A stretch of 64,000 bases of DNA, taken from the NCBI RefSeq assembly GCF_003611275.1, contig NZ_CP020694.1, positions 1,054,001-1,118,000 of the forward strand, read 5' to 3'. Position numbers and translations under genes: made by a program. Shown here one piece after another: positions 27,826 to 37,360 of the stretch (its first letter is position 1; every line of letters begins with the position of its first letter). The DNA comes from Sulfitobacter sp. D7 (GTDB lineage: Bacteria; Pseudomonadota; Alphaproteobacteria; Rhodobacterales; Rhodobacteraceae). The notes under the pieces are model-generated. The model had not been told where the DNA came from. It searched no databases and saw only the letters and a program-made list of their open reading frames with translations.

Positions 27826-28359
27826 ATGAATAATAAGAAAAAGATCGCACTGTGGGTTATCGCCGCTCTACAGTTTAACGCCACTGTCTATTTCGTGCTC
27901 GTTTTTGCACTGGAGGGTCGGGGCGTAACGCTTTTTGGCACCCCTCTGGCTGACATCGGGCCGAACAAAGGGATCCAGGTTTTGGGTCTGATCCTTGGGG
28001 TCGTTCTGGGCTGGATGGCCCTGCGAATGAGCCTCCAGCGCGCCGAGCGGGCAGAGACGGCGCTGCGTCATTGTACGGTGGAATTCGCTGATGTGCTCGA
28101 AGAACACTTTCGCGAATGGCACCTCACCCCGGCAGAGCGGGACGTGGCTATTTTCCTGACAAAGGGTTTGAATACACGAGACATTGCTGAGATGCGCGGC
28201 ACTTCCGAAGGCACCGTGAAAGCGCAGACCAACGCGATTTACCGCAAAGCGGGCGTAACCGGACGGACCCAGCTTCTAAGCACCTTTATCGAAGACCTGA
28301 TGGACGATGCGCTGATGCCGCGTCCGAAGTCGAAACTGCAGCTTTGCCACGCGGCCTAA
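27826..28359 (+). CDS. membrane-tethered LuxR-type helix-turn-helix protein
   Basis: 177 aa. Two hydrophobic segments (about 7-29 and 50-68) are followed by a short coiled stretch (RAERAETALRHCTVEFADVLEEHF). A C-terminal LuxR/GerE helix-turn-helix follows: LTPAERDVAIFLTKGLNTRDIAEMRGTSEGTVKAQTNAIYRKAGVTGRTQLLSTFIEDL (about 100-158). There is no receiver or autoinducer domain. It is predicted to be an inner-membrane transcription factor. Similar two-helix LuxR proteins are common in Rhodobacteraceae. The target is unknown; the secreted triplet lies just upstream. Confidence 0.82.
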   Translation: MNNKKKIALWVIAALQFNATVYFVLVFALEGRGVTLFGTPLADIGPNKGIQVLGLILGVVLGWMALRMSLQRAERAETALRHCTVEFADVLEEHFREWHLTPAERDVAIFLTKGLNTRDIAEMRGTSEGTVKAQTNAIYRKAGVTGRTQLLSTFIEDLMDDALMPRPKSKLQLCHAA

Positions 28360-28374
28360 GGGCGGCGTGGCGCC

Positions 28375-28953
28375 TTAGCGCGTTAGTTCCAGAATATCGA
28401 AATCGCTCTCAATAGCCGGTGACGGAAACAACAGCCGCGCCCGCGTGGGGCTGACCCGCTGAAAGACCGCCACGTCGCTTTGCACCTTGCCGCCAGAGGT
28501 GAAATCTTCGGGCAGGTCGGCATAATCGGGAGGTGTTTCGCCCCGGACATAGCCCACCCCAGCATAGATCGCACGGCCCGCGCGCAGGGTGATCTCCCCC
28601 CGCGTCAGTTGCGAGCCGGTAAGCTTTTCAAAGGTGAACCCGCGATCACTGGCGGTGAAGCGGCATTTGAACGGGGAATAGGCCACCAGCGGGCTGATCC
28701 CGCCAAGCTTGATCGTGCGGCAGGACCATTCCCCCTGCAAATCGGCGGAAAAGGCGACCTGTGGTTGCCCGGAGAGCGCGCGTGTCAGGGCCGCCACGTC
28801 CCCCGCTTCGCCCCCCGCCAAGCCCTGCATCATGGCATCGCCAAAGGCAGCGTCAAAGTTGTCCAGCCGGGCGCTATCGGCGGGGCGGAGCGTGGTTTCC
28901 GCCCATGCGGAGACAGGCAACAGCAGCAGAAGGGGCAGGAGGCGCAGGCGCAT
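28375..28953 (-). CDS. DUF4893-type secreted protein
   Basis: 192 aa. Signal peptide about 1-18 (LLLLPVSAWAE). The mature chain begins with LRPADSARLDNFDAAFGDAMMQGLAGGEAGDV and continues with LQGEWSCRTIKLGGISPLVAYSPFKCRF, containing a cysteine pair likely to form a disulfide. This layout matches the DUF4893 family as I remember it. Periplasmic; function unknown. It converges with the LuxR-type gene. Confidence 0.75.
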   Translation of the reverse strand: MRLRLLPLLLLLPVSAWAETTLRPADSARLDNFDAAFGDAMMQGLAGGEAGDVAALTRALSGQPQVAFSADLQGEWSCRTIKLGGISPLVAYSPFKCRFTASDRGFTFEKLTGSQLTRGEITLRAGRAIYAGVGYVRGETPPDYADLPEDFTSGGKVQSDVAVFQRVSPTRARLLFPSPAIESDFDILELTR

Positions 28954-28955
28954 GA

Positions 28956-29339
28956 TTATCCCTCGCTTTCGTCGATGGCATGGTCGCGCAGCACGTCCAG
29001 CGGCACAATATCGAGCGCGCGCAGATGCGTGGCGGCCAAGTGCACCCGCGGCGCGCAGCCCTCATCCGCGGCCTGCAAGAAACGCGCGGCACAAAGGCAC
29101 CAAGGATCGCCCGGCTTGAGCCCGACAAAGCCGAATTCGGGGCGCGGGGTGCTTAGATCATTGCCGACATATTTCGAATAGGCCAGAAACTCTGCCGTCA
29201 TCACCGCGCAGACCGTATGACTGCCCTGATCCTGCGCGCAGGTGTTGCAATGCCCGTCGCGAAAGAAGCCCGTCACCGGGTCGGTCCCGCAGATCACGAG
29301 GGGCTGGTTCAGGACGTTGATGCTGCTGTCGGGTGTCAT
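28956..29339 (-). CDS. DUF2237-family protein
   Basis: 127 aa from the ATG at 29337-29339. Cysteine-rich: VICGTDPVTGFFRDGHCNTCAQDQGSHTVCAVMTAEFLAYSKYVGNDLS and GDPWCLCAARFLQAADEGCAPRVHLAATH. These are the conserved cysteines and the KPGDPWCLC motif of DUF2237, which suggests metal binding. The stop lies 2 bp from the DUF4893 start, so the two form an operon. The larger upstream frame is spurious. Confidence 0.87.
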   Translation of the reverse strand: MTPDSSINVLNQPLVICGTDPVTGFFRDGHCNTCAQDQGSHTVCAVMTAEFLAYSKYVGNDLSTPRPEFGFVGLKPGDPWCLCAARFLQAADEGCAPRVHLAATHLRALDIVPLDVLRDHAIDESEG

Positions 29340-29355
29340 ATCTTCCCTTTCTGCC

Positions 29356-30531
29356 TTAGGTCCCGCCAGAGACGGAGGTCGCGATCTCGCGGAAAATCTC
29401 AATATTCTGCTCCGCCACCCCGGCCTCACGGAATTTACGGTCGGCGGCGTTGGTGGCGATGACGACATCGCGGGCGGTGTCGACATAGATGTACTGCCCA
29501 TAGATGCCGCGCGCCATATATTCCCCCTCTGCTGCGCCCACGGGGATCCACCATTGGTAGCCGTAACCGATCTGCCCCTCCGCAGTGGGGGCGGTGGGGT
29601 TGGTTGAGGCTTGCACCCATTCTTCGGGCACGACCTGCTTGCCGTTCCATTGGCCACCTTGGGCAAACATCTGGCCAAAGCGGGCATAGTCGCGTGTGGT
29701 CATGTTCAGCCCGCCCAGCACGAAGGCAGTGCCTGAACCATCAACGATGTAATAGGGCGCATGTTCCAGACCCAAGGGCGCGATGACCTTTTCGCTCAGC
29801 AACTCCGGCACGCTGCGTCCGGTGGCCCCGCGCACCACCATGCCGATGACATGGGTGTCGATCGAGACATACTGCCACTGGCTGCCCGGCTGGGTGAAAG
29901 TCTCGGTCAGTTCGGCAGTGAAGTCATCCAGCCTGCCGCCCAAGGCCACGACCCGGCCCATGCGGTTGATGTCTGAATCGTAGTCGAGATAGTCCTCGTC
30001 GAAGGTGACGCCGCTGGCCATATGCAGCACGTTGCGTAAGCTTGCCCCGTCATAGGCGCTGCCTCTGAGATTGGGCGCGTATTTCGTGACCGGATCGTCG
30101 AGGGATGCGATCTGCCCTTCCTCCAGCAGGATGCCCACCAGAGCCGAGAGATAGCTTTTCGCCACCGACCAGCTGATCCGGCGGTCTTCGGGGCCGGTGC
30201 CTTTGAAATAGTTCTCATAGACGATGGCACCGTCTTTCAGCACCACCAGCGCGGTCACATCGCGCGCCGCGATCCAGTCGTCGACGGCATCGGGCAGTTC
30301 GGTCTCAGGGCCGTAGGCAAGTTCGCTGGTCAGCCCGTCCCCGCGCGAAATCGGGGCAGAAAGAAACGCGCCATCCATATGGCTGAAGTTATGCACGATC
30401 TTCTCTTCGGAGAAGAGAGAGTTCACCGCCAGAAGCCGCTCAATCTCTTCGCGCTTCCAAAGTCCGATGACCACTGCCGCCACCAAAAGCGCGAGCAAGA
30501 CCCGGCCAAGCCATTTTCCGAATGTACGCAT
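29356..30531 (-). CDS. beta-lactamase-family serine hydrolase
   Basis: 391 aa. One N-terminal membrane helix (about 9-25) probably tethers it to the periplasmic face of the inner membrane. The class C beta-lactamase fold has SxxK at Ser122-Lys125 (ISWSVAKSYL), a YxS-type second motif in WQYVSIDTHVIG, and a late GYQWW segment in place of a classic KTG. It is most likely an esterase or D-amino peptidase rather than an antibiotic-resistance enzyme. It lies 16 bp upstream of the DUF2237 gene. Confidence 0.83.
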   Translation of the reverse strand: MRTFGKWLGRVLLALLVAAVVIGLWKREEIERLLAVNSLFSEEKIVHNFSHMDGAFLSAPISRGDGLTSELAYGPETELPDAVDDWIAARDVTALVVLKDGAIVYENYFKGTGPEDRRISWSVAKSYLSALVGILLEEGQIASLDDPVTKYAPNLRGSAYDGASLRNVLHMASGVTFDEDYLDYDSDINRMGRVVALGGRLDDFTAELTETFTQPGSQWQYVSIDTHVIGMVVRGATGRSVPELLSEKVIAPLGLEHAPYYIVDGSGTAFVLGGLNMTTRDYARFGQMFAQGGQWNGKQVVPEEWVQASTNPTAPTAEGQIGYGYQWWIPVGAAEGEYMARGIYGQYIYVDTARDVVIATNAADRKFREAGVAEQNIEIFREIATSVSGGT

Positions 30532-30636
30532 GATGTCCCCCTGTTCAGTTTCAGTGAACCACGGCGCAGGGGCGGGGGCCAGCCCGACATTGCGTCAGTC
30601 AGGCTGGGCGTCAGGCTGAACGTCAGACTGGGGCGC

Positions 30637-31350
30637 TCAGCGAAAGCGGTGCATCAGCTTTTGCAGCGGCGATTGGGCCTCTGCCTCCGGCTCGGGCTTG
30701 CTGGGGACGGGCTTGCTGGGGGCGGGCTTTGGCTGTGCTTCGGCGGGTTTCTTTGGCCCCTTGCTGCCGGTGCCCGACCGTGGTGGGGCCACGCGCAGCG
30801 CCACGGCATTCATAAAGCGCCCGGTGTCGCCTCGCGCCAGATCGGCGGCCCCGTCCGAGACGCCGCGCAGCACATCGTCCAGCCAGCCTTCGTCCGCCTT
30901 GGGGAAGTCGCGCAGTACATAGCCCGCGACCGCGTCCTTGTGGCCGGGGTGGCCGATGCCCATGCGCACGCGGTCATATTCTGCCCCGATATGCGCGTGG
31001 ATCGAGCGCAGGCCGTTGTGGCCCGCATGGCCGCCGCCGGTCTTGCATTTTACGCGGCCCGGGGCGAGGTCGAGTTCATCATGAAAGACGATCACATCCA
31101 CGGGGTCGATCTTGTGAAACTTCATCGCCGCCTGCACCGATTGGCCAGAATTGTTCATGAAGGTTTCAGGCTTAAGCAGCACCGCCCGGTCAGAGCCAAA
31201 GCGCCCCTCGCTGACACTGCCCTGAAACTTGCCTTTCCACGCGCCAAAGCCGTGGTCATCCGCGATGCGGTCCAGCGCCATGAAGCCGATATTGTGGCGG
31301 TTGCGGGCGTATTTCGCACCCGGATTGCCGAGGCCGACGATCAGTTTCAT
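30637..31350 (-). CDS. pth: peptidyl-tRNA hydrolase with C-terminal extension
   Basis: 237 aa. Starts MKLIVGLGNPGAKYARNRHNIGFMALD with catalytic His20. VIVFHDELDLAPGRVKCKTGGGHAGHNGLRSIHAHIG carries the conserved Asp93 and glycine-rich region. It releases tRNA from stalled peptidyl-tRNA. The canonical domain ends near 188; the remaining 45 residues are Pro/Lys/Ala-rich (KPAEAQPKPAPSKPVPSKPEPE) and end in a short basic helix. Next to rplY, as in many alphaproteobacteria. Confidence 0.95.
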   Translation of the reverse strand: MKLIVGLGNPGAKYARNRHNIGFMALDRIADDHGFGAWKGKFQGSVSEGRFGSDRAVLLKPETFMNNSGQSVQAAMKFHKIDPVDVIVFHDELDLAPGRVKCKTGGGHAGHNGLRSIHAHIGAEYDRVRMGIGHPGHKDAVAGYVLRDFPKADEGWLDDVLRGVSDGAADLARGDTGRFMNAVALRVAPPRSGTGSKGPKKPAEAQPKPAPSKPVPSKPEPEAEAQSPLQKLMHRFR

Positions 31351-31480
31351 GGGCGGGGTCTCCTGTGGTTTCGCGGCAGTTTAACAAGCGGGGCAGGGGG
31401 ATGGAATGGCCTGCTGTGTGCCGGGCTTTTTCGAAAATTCCGCGGTGATTTCTTTTGAAAAAAATCACCCCCTAAACGCA

Positions 31481-31508
31481 AAACGGGGCCGCGTGATGCG
31501 ACCCCGTT
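31481..31508 (-). terminator. terminator of rplY
   Basis: On the minus strand AACGGGGTCGC pairs with GCGGCCCCGTT (one T-G wobble) over a short loop and runs into TTTT. A second AT-rich inverted repeat (GGTGATTT/AAATCACC, 31443-31468) lies just beyond. Confidence 0.75.
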
Positions 31509-31532
31509 CCAGCATTGCCTTGCGGCTGATGC

Positions 31533-32189
31533 TTATTCTTCACCGTCGGGCGGACCCATTTCGGTTGTCGGTACTTCGTCCGCTGCAGTCTCGTCTTCGT
31601 CGTCATCCGACGCGGCAAGGCCAGCAGGAGCCGAAATCGTGGCCACAACGAAGTCGCGGTCGATTGTGGGCTTGGCACCTTCGGGCAGGTCGACACGGCT
31701 GATGGTCGCGCTGTCGCCGATTTCGAGGCCGGTGATGTCCACGGTCACGTACTCAGGGATGTCCGCAGCCGTCACAACCAGTTCAACTTCCGGACGCACC
31801 AGAGTGAGCACGCCACCCTTTGTCAGGCCGGGGCATTCTTCTTCGCCTTTGACTTCGACGTTGATGAACAGGTTGATCTTGGTGGTCCGCTTCAGGCGCA
31901 TCAGGTCGATGTGCGTGGGCAGGTCTTTGACAACATGGCGCTGAACGTCGCGGCAGATCACACGAACGTCGTCGTGGCCTTCAACCTTGAGGTTGAACAA
32001 GGTCGCTTTGAAGCGGCCTTGACGCAGGCGGGTCAGCAGCTTGTTGAATGGGATATTGATCGGCAGCGGGTCGTTGTCACCACCAAATACGATACCAGGA
32101 ACCATGCCGTCACGACGTGCTTGACGAGCGGCGCCCTTGCCTGTCCCCGTACGTACCTGGGCTTCAAGATCAGGAATCTCTCCGGCCAT
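31533..32189 (-). CDS. rplY: 50S ribosomal protein L25/general stress protein Ctc
   Basis: 218 aa from the ATG at 32187-32189 ([37 protein letters not shown]). This is the long Ctc form: an N-terminal 5S-rRNA-binding L25 domain (about 1-95) plus the C-terminal TL5 beta domain with an acidic tail ([12 protein letters not shown]). It binds 5S rRNA in the large subunit. Gene order rplY-pth supports the call. Confidence 0.95.
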   Translation of the reverse strand: MAGEIPDLEAQVRTGTGKGAARQARRDGMVPGIVFGGDNDPLPINIPFNKLLTRLRQGRFKATLFNLKVEGHDDVRVICRDVQRHVVKDLPTHIDLMRLKRTTKINLFINVEVKGEEECPGLTKGGVLTLVRPEVELVVTAADIPEYVTVDITGLEIGDSATISRVDLPEGAKPTIDRDFVVATISAPAGLAASDDDEDETAADEVPTTEMGPPDGEE

Positions 32190-32301
32190 TTTAGTCTCCA
32201 ATTGATTAGGGCGGGAATCCTCCAAGGCTGTATTCCCGCGTGAAGCCGCGCGTATAGACCGGTTTGGCCCGGCTGGAAAGGGCAAAAGGGCAGCGGGGGC
32301 G

Positions 32302-32922
32302 CTATTCCTGCGGGGTCTGCAGGTAGCCACCCTCTGCCATGAGGCGGTCATAGAGAGCGAACTCCTTGGCGCGCGCGGTGCGGAGCCGGGATTCGACCTC
32401 GCCTGACAGGGGTGCGGGCAGATCGGGGGAGACGTTCTTGGGCTTCAGCTTGACCTCGCGCCCCAGCCTGTCGGCCAGAAAATCGCGAAAGGCCGGCTGG
32501 CGTTCATAGGCAAAGAGGTGCTGCACCAAAAGATCATCTTGGTTCGAGGTCAGAAAGTCAAACTGGCTGCCGATCTGCGCGCGCGGCGGTGGCGCGTCAG
32601 AGATCACTTCCAACGCGTACGCCTCGAAGGTCAGCCCCTTGGTGCTGAGCTTCTTGCCATCCAGCCGGGGCTGGCTGCGGTAGCGGTACCAGCTTCGGAT
32701 CTGCTCTACGGGATCGCGCATCACGGCCAAGGGTTCGGGCGAGGCTGAAAAGGTCTCTTGCAAAAAGGGCAGCACGCGGCGCCGATAGCGCAGCGCGGTC
32801 AGATGCTTGCGGCTGCGCGAAAAGACGATCTCGGCCTCGGGTTTCAGCGCCATTTCAACGGCGGTGGTCCCGGTTTTCGGCGTGGCGAGAAAGGTGAGGT
32901 TGCGGTTGAGAAAGATCAGCAT
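32302..32922 (-). CDS. sulfotransferase-family protein
   Basis: 206 aa from the ATG at 32922 ([21 protein letters not shown]); an ATG 21 bases upstream is possible. TPKTGTT near residues 14-20 matches the 5'-phosphosulfate-binding loop of PAPS-dependent sulfotransferases. [19 protein letters not shown] near 86-104 matches the 3'-phosphate-binding segment. The acceptor is unknown. It overlaps the end of lldD by seven bases. Similar single-domain proteins are frequent in Roseobacters. Confidence 0.8.
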   Translation of the reverse strand: MLIFLNRNLTFLATPKTGTTAVEMALKPEAEIVFSRSRKHLTALRYRRRVLPFLQETFSASPEPLAVMRDPVEQIRSWYRYRSQPRLDGKKLSTKGLTFEAYALEVISDAPPPRAQIGSQFDFLTSNQDDLLVQHLFAYERQPAFRDFLADRLGREVKLKPKNVSPDLPAPLSGEVESRLRTARAKEFALYDRLMAEGGYLQTPQE

Positions 32923-34106
32923 TTGCCCGGATCGCGCGGCCATTCCTGCCAGTCGCCGCCGAAATTACGCGGGATCAGCAGATTGTGCCGCCCGAGGTTG
33001 GCGATTTGGGTTTCCCCGCAAAGCGCCATGGTTAGGTCCAGCTCGCGGTGGATCACCTCAAGCGCCCGGGTCACGCCCGGTTGGCCCATCGCGCCCAGCC
33101 CATAGATAAAGGCGCGGCCGATGTAGGTGCCTTTGGCGCCCATCGCCATGGCTTTGAGCACGTCCTGACCCGACCGGATGCCGCCATCGAGGTGGACTTC
33201 GATCTGGTCGCCCACAGCGTCGAGGATTTCGGGCAGCATGCGGATCGAACTCAGCGCCCCATCCAACTGTCGCCCGCCGTGGTTGGAGACGATGATCGCA
33301 TCTGCCCCTACTTTGAGCGCCATCCGCGCGTCTTCGGCATCCAAGATGCCCTTGAGGATCACCTTGCCGCCCCATTGCTCTTTGATCTTGGCGATCTTGT
33401 CCCAATCAAGCGAGGGGTCGAACTGTTCTGCCGTCCATGCGCCAAGGTCGGCGTTGTCGGTCACCCCATGCACATGGCCGACGATATTGCCGAAATGCCG
33501 CCGCTTGGCGCCCAGCATCTCGCGGCCCCAGCCCCATTTGGTGGCAAGGTTGGCAAGGGTTTTCACCGTCAGTTTGGGCGGGGCGGAAAGACCGTTTTTC
33601 AGGTCTTTATGCCGCTGACCAAGGATTTGCAGGTCGAGTGTAATCACCAGCGCGGAGCATTTGGCATCCTTCGCCCGCTGGATCAGGCGGCTGACATAGT
33701 CCTGATCGCGCATGGTATAGAGTTGAAACCAAAAGGGTTTTGTCGTCGCCTCGGCCACATCTTCGATTGAGTTGATCGACATGGTCGACAGGGTGAAGGG
33801 CACGCCAAAGGCCTCTGCCGCGCGGGCGGCTTTGATCTCTCCGTCTGCGCATTGCATGCCGGTCAGCCCAACCGGAGCAAGTGCCACCGGCATGGCCACA
33901 TCTTCGCCGATCATCTGGGTTGCGGTGCTGCGGCCCGACATATCCACCGCGACCCGTTGGCGGAGGCGAATTTGGTCAAAGTCGCTGCAATTTTCGCGAA
34001 ATGTCTGTTCTGTCCAGCTGCCCGATTCCGCATAGTCGTAAAACATCTGCGGGACACGGCGTTTGTAGATGCGTTTGAGATCGTCGATGCTGGTGATGAC
34101 GGGCAT
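32916..34106 (-). CDS. lldD: FMN-dependent alpha-hydroxy-acid dehydrogenase (L-lactate dehydrogenase type)
   Basis: 396 aa. The family active-site motif SNHGGRQLDG contains the catalytic histidine and the substrate-binding arginine. Upstream are PVALAPVGLTGMQCADGEI and FQLYTMRDQDYVSRLIQRAKDAKCSALVITLDL, and downstream IEVHLDGGIRSGQDVLKAMAMGAKGTYIGRAF. These define the FMN-dependent 2-hydroxy-acid dehydrogenases. L-lactate is the most likely substrate; mandelate or glycolate remain possible. Confidence 0.88.
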   Translation of the reverse strand: MPVITSIDDLKRIYKRRVPQMFYDYAESGSWTEQTFRENCSDFDQIRLRQRVAVDMSGRSTATQMIGEDVAMPVALAPVGLTGMQCADGEIKAARAAEAFGVPFTLSTMSINSIEDVAEATTKPFWFQLYTMRDQDYVSRLIQRAKDAKCSALVITLDLQILGQRHKDLKNGLSAPPKLTVKTLANLATKWGWGREMLGAKRRHFGNIVGHVHGVTDNADLGAWTAEQFDPSLDWDKIAKIKEQWGGKVILKGILDAEDARMALKVGADAIIVSNHGGRQLDGALSSIRMLPEILDAVGDQIEVHLDGGIRSGQDVLKAMAMGAKGTYIGRAFIYGLGAMGQPGVTRALEVIHRELDLTMALCGETQIANLGRHNLLIPRNFGGDWQEWPRDPGKC

Positions 34107-34183
34107 GGGCCACCTGTGCTGAATGGGTTAACTTTTGGTAGCAACTGGCGCGGGGCTTGGCAATTGGGAAGGCCGCAGCAATG

Positions 34184-34222
34184 AAAAAGCCCGCGCGGCC
34201 AGTGGGGCAGCGCGGGCTTTTG
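34184..34222 (-). terminator. terminator of trpA (works on both strands)
   Basis: AAAAGCCCGCGC pairs with GCGCGGGCTTTT, flanked by A/T runs on both sides. It lies 23 bp beyond the trpA stop and before lldD. Confidence 0.9.
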
Positions 34223-34244
34223 GTCATTGCTTGAGGCGAAGGGG

Positions 34245-35036
34245 TTACGCCGAATGCGCGCCGTCGGCGAGGGTTTTGACGAAGGCCAAAACATCCTCGG
34301 GGCTGTCGCCATTGGCGATACGGTTCACGATGGCCGAACCGATCACCACGCCGTCTGCCACTTCGGCGATGGCGCGGGCTTTTTCAGGGGTGTTCACGCC
34401 AAAGCCCACGATCACGGGCAGGCCGCTGGCCTTTTGGATGCGCTTAACCTCGGGCGAAACATCCGCGGCATTCGCCTCGGCCGAGCCGGTGATGCCGGTG
34501 ATTGAGACGTAGTAGACAAAGCCAGAGGTGTTTTGCACCACGCGCGGCAGGCGTTTGTCATCCGTGGTCGGCGTGGCAAGGCGGATGAAGTTCAGACCGG
34601 CATCCTGCGCAGGCAAGCACAGTTCGATGTCTTCTTCGGGCGGCAGGTCGACCACGATCAACCCGTCGATCCCGGCGTTTTTGGCTTCGGTTAGGAATTT
34701 CTCAACACCCATGGAATAGATCGGGTTGTAATAGCCCATCAGCACGATCGGGGTCGTGTCGTCATTCTCGCGGAAAGCGCGGACCATTTCCAGTGTGCGG
34801 TTCAGCGTCATACCCGCTTCGAGGGCGCGTTGACCGGCAAGCTGGATCGTGGGGCCGTCGGCCATTGGATCGGTGAAAGGCAGGCCAAGTTCGATGATAT
34901 CCACCCCGGCGGCAGGCAGGCCGCGCACGATCTCAAGGGAGCGGTCGAAATCAGGATCGCCGGCCATCACATAGGACACAAACGCCTTTTTGCCGCGGGC
35001 GCGGAGGTCTTCGAATTTGGCGTCGATACGGGTCAT
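34245..35036 (-). CDS. trpA: tryptophan synthase alpha chain
   Basis: 263 aa from the ATG at 35034-35036 ([11 protein letters not shown]). Catalytic Glu49 and Asp60 lie in [16 protein letters not shown]. It also has [12 protein letters not shown] and the phosphate-binding [11 protein letters not shown] and [10 protein letters not shown]. It cleaves indole-3-glycerol phosphate to indole. Separated from trpB by about 8 kb and on the other strand, and flanked by its own terminator. Confidence 0.97.
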   Translation of the reverse strand: MTRIDAKFEDLRARGKKAFVSYVMAGDPDFDRSLEIVRGLPAAGVDIIELGLPFTDPMADGPTIQLAGQRALEAGMTLNRTLEMVRAFRENDDTTPIVLMGYYNPIYSMGVEKFLTEAKNAGIDGLIVVDLPPEEDIELCLPAQDAGLNFIRLATPTTDDKRLPRVVQNTSGFVYYVSITGITGSAEANAADVSPEVKRIQKASGLPVIVGFGVNTPEKARAIAEVADGVVIGSAIVNRIANGDSPEDVLAFVKTLADGAHSA

Positions 35037-35190
35037 GTGGCTTGCCTCATTTGGTGCTTTCCTCGGCAATGCCGAATGTCGCGGTGAAAATCAATCCACC
35101 GCGGGGCAGGGGGCGGCAAAATTCCCCTATCAGGGGCGCGTGGCAGGCCGCGCCCTTCCATTTTTCCCAAAGCCGCCTATCTCATGGCGC

Positions 35191-35382
35191 ATGAACTATG
35201 TACTCGCCCTTTTCCTGCCGCCGCTGTCGATCCTGTTGATCGGTCGGCCGATCCTGTCCATCGTGGTCTTCCTGATCTGGCTGCCCGCGATCATCTTTTC
35301 AGGTGGGCTGACACATCCGATGTTTATCCTGCTGGCTTGGATCTTGATCTATCAGGCGCATCAAGACCGCCGCGCGCGCTGA
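35191..35382 (+). CDS. YqaE/Pmp3-type small membrane protein
   Basis: 63 aa from the ATG at 35191. Two hydrophobic helices (about 3-18 and 22-38) separated by GRP, with a third hydrophobic stretch and a basic end (QAHQDRRAR). The pattern FLPPLSILLIGRP...FLIWLPAIIFSGGLTHPMFILLAW resembles the YqaE/Pmp3 stress-membrane family, though the match is to a divergent member. Probably an inner-membrane protein. Confidence 0.65.
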   Translation: MNYVLALFLPPLSILLIGRPILSIVVFLIWLPAIIFSGGLTHPMFILLAWILIYQAHQDRRAR

Positions 35383-35441
35383 GCCTTGCGCTTTGCGCCC
35401 GCTACCCCTAACACACGCGCAGCTTTTATAGGGGTATCGTC

Positions 35442-36539
35442 ATGGGTTTCAAAATGGGCATCGTCGGTCTGCCGAACGTCGGCAAATCGACCCTTTTCAA
35501 CGCGCTGACCCGCACCGCAGCGGCACAGGCGGCGAATTTTCCGTTCTGCACGATCGAGCCCAATGTCGGCGAAGTGGCCGTGCCCGATGCGCGGCTCGAC
35601 ACGCTGGCCGAAATCGCCAAGTCGAAAAGCATCATCCCAACACGCATGACCTTTGTTGATATCGCTGGTCTGGTGAAGGGCGCGTCGAAAGGCGAAGGCT
35701 TGGGCAACCAGTTCCTCGCCAATATCCGCGAAGTTGACGCCATCGCCCATGTGCTGCGCTGCTTTGAAGACGGCGATGTGACCCATGTCGAAGGCCGCGT
35801 GGACCCGGTGGCAGATGCCGAAACCATCGACACCGAACTGATGCTGGCCGACATTGAAAGCATCGAGAAACGCTTGCAAAACATCGTGCGCAAAGTGCGC
35901 GGCGGGGACAAGGAAGCGGTGCAGCAGGAGCGTCTAATGCGCATGGCGCTTGAAGCATTGGAAGCTGGCAACCCCGCGCGTGTGGTCGAGGTCGACGAAG
36001 ACGACGCCAAAGCGTGGCGTATGCTGCAATTGCTGACCACAAAGCCGGTGCTCTACGTCTGTAACGTGGGCGAATCCGAGGCCGCCGAGGGCAACGCCCA
36101 TTCCGCCAAAGTGGCCGAGATGGCCGCAGCGCAGGGCAATTCGCATGTGGTGATCTCTGCCCAGATCGAAGAGGAAATCAGCCAGCTTGAGGCCGAAGAG
36201 GCCGAGATGTTCCTCGAAGAAATGGGCTTGAAAGAAGCTGGCCTCGACCGTCTGATCCGCGCGGGCTATGAGCTTTTGCATCTTGAGACCTATTTCACCG
36301 TTGGTCCCAAGGAAGCACGGGCTTGGACAATCAAAACCGGCACCTCGGCGCCCAAAGCAGCGGGCGTTATTCATGGCGATTTCGAGAAAGGTTTCATTCG
36401 CGCCGAAACCATCGCCTATGATGATTTCGTAGGCCTCGGCGGGGAAGGCCCCGCGAAAGAGGCGGGCAAGATGCGCGCCGAAGGCAAAAGCTATATCGTC
36501 AAAGACGGTGACGTGCTGCACTTCCTGTTCAACACCTGA
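35442..36539 (+). CDS. ychF: redox-regulated ATPase YchF (Obg-like)
   Basis: 365 aa. GLPNVGKST (G1, residues 9-17), [25 protein letters not shown] (G3 and following), and the C-terminal TGS domain ([38 protein letters not shown]) are intact. YchF hydrolyses ATP rather than GTP and associates with ribosomes and the proteasome-like machinery. Full length. Confidence 0.96.
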   Translation: MGFKMGIVGLPNVGKSTLFNALTRTAAAQAANFPFCTIEPNVGEVAVPDARLDTLAEIAKSKSIIPTRMTFVDIAGLVKGASKGEGLGNQFLANIREVDAIAHVLRCFEDGDVTHVEGRVDPVADAETIDTELMLADIESIEKRLQNIVRKVRGGDKEAVQQERLMRMALEALEAGNPARVVEVDEDDAKAWRMLQLLTTKPVLYVCNVGESEAAEGNAHSAKVAEMAAAQGNSHVVISAQIEEEISQLEAEEAEMFLEEMGLKEAGLDRLIRAGYELLHLETYFTVGPKEARAWTIKTGTSAPKAAGVIHGDFEKGFIRAETIAYDDFVGLGGEGPAKEAGKMRAEGKSYIVKDGDVLHFLFNT

Positions 36540-36571
36540 TCGATTTCGCAGGGGTCTTTGACCCTGCCAAC

Positions 36572-36608
36572 AAAAAAGCCCGACAGCTTGCGCTGCCGGG
36601 CTTTTTTT
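36572..36608. terminator. bidirectional terminator between ychF and a small secreted-protein gene
   Basis: AAAAAAGCCCGACAGC faces GCTGCCGGGCTTTTTTT over TTGC, with one internal mismatch. T-runs on both strands suit the two convergent genes. Confidence 0.88.
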
Positions 36609-36623
36609 GCGGGAGGTGACAGC

Positions 36624-36926
36624 TTATTTGCTGTCGTTGCCCGGGCCAAAGCCACCGTAGACATAGCCTTCACCGGGGCTGCGCAGGGCGTTGCGCGTGC
36701 TCATCACGGTGTCGCGGTTCTTATCGGCGTCGGCGGTGTTCAGCATGATGTCATTCGCTCTGGTCGAAGCGTTCAGGTTCCGCATGCGGTCATTGTTGCC
36801 ATAGACATCGGCTGTCTCAGCAGTCACCGAGGTGTCGAGAAAAATGTCGTTGTAGCGGGTGGAGTTGTCGGCAACGGCAGCGGTGGAAATCAAAGCGGCG
36901 GCGGCGGTGGTCATAATAAGTTTCAT
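36624..36926 (-). CDS. small secreted protein
   Basis: 100 aa from the ATG at 36924-36926. Signal peptide about 1-19 (AALISTAAVADN). The mature part is hydrophilic and Asn/Asp-rich with two related stretches, RYNDIFLDTS and RANDIMLNTA, and ends GYVYGGFGPGNDSK. No known domain. Its N-D-x-[FM]-L repeats are faintly like the GYND motif of the triplicated proteins at 26.7 kb, too weak to claim homology. Predicted periplasmic. Confidence 0.75.
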   Translation of the reverse strand: MKLIMTTAAAALISTAAVADNSTRYNDIFLDTSVTAETADVYGNNDRMRNLNASTRANDIMLNTADADKNRDTVMSTRNALRSPGEGYVYGGFGPGNDSK

Positions 36927-37360
36927 AATGTGTTCCTTTGGTTTTCTCTTAAATCGCGTCATTGCGATGTCATCGTTTGTGGTGAAGTAACGGGTGTCCG
37001 GTCATGAAAGTTTCGCCCCTGCAGCGAGATTGGGTGCGATCTGGGGCATTTGAGCGGCGCAGGGATCGGTTTTCGCGGAGATATATGTTATATATCAATT
37101 GGTTATCGTGTTTACCGCGGCGTTTCACAAGTCATTCACGCTCCTGTGTTAGTTGCTACAGCCGCTCCCCATGCCCGGGAAACGGCCTCATACAAAGCAG
37201 CGCAACAGCCATCTTTCTGCAAAGCAGCACGACCAAGCGCGCTTCACGGCGGCTCGGCCTCGCACGCCAGCCAGATGAAAAGAAACCAACCTAGAAAAAT
37301 GCAGAAATACCTGTGAATTTCGCCTTGTCACCCGGGCGCGACCTCTCTAAACGGGTCGAC
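36927..37360. other. 434-bp gap before tRNA-Ser with an AT-rich palindrome
   Basis: No convincing gene. It holds the palindrome GATATATGTTATATATC at 37080-37096 (seven-base arms, GTT centre), possibly an operator. The last 150 bp presumably carry the tRNA-Ser promoter. Confidence 0.45.

Noticed and set aside
31443..31468. AT-rich inverted repeat as the main terminator of rplY
   Set aside because: The GC-rich hairpin at 31481-31508, closer to the gene and followed by TTTT, is the better candidate; this one could at most be a backup.
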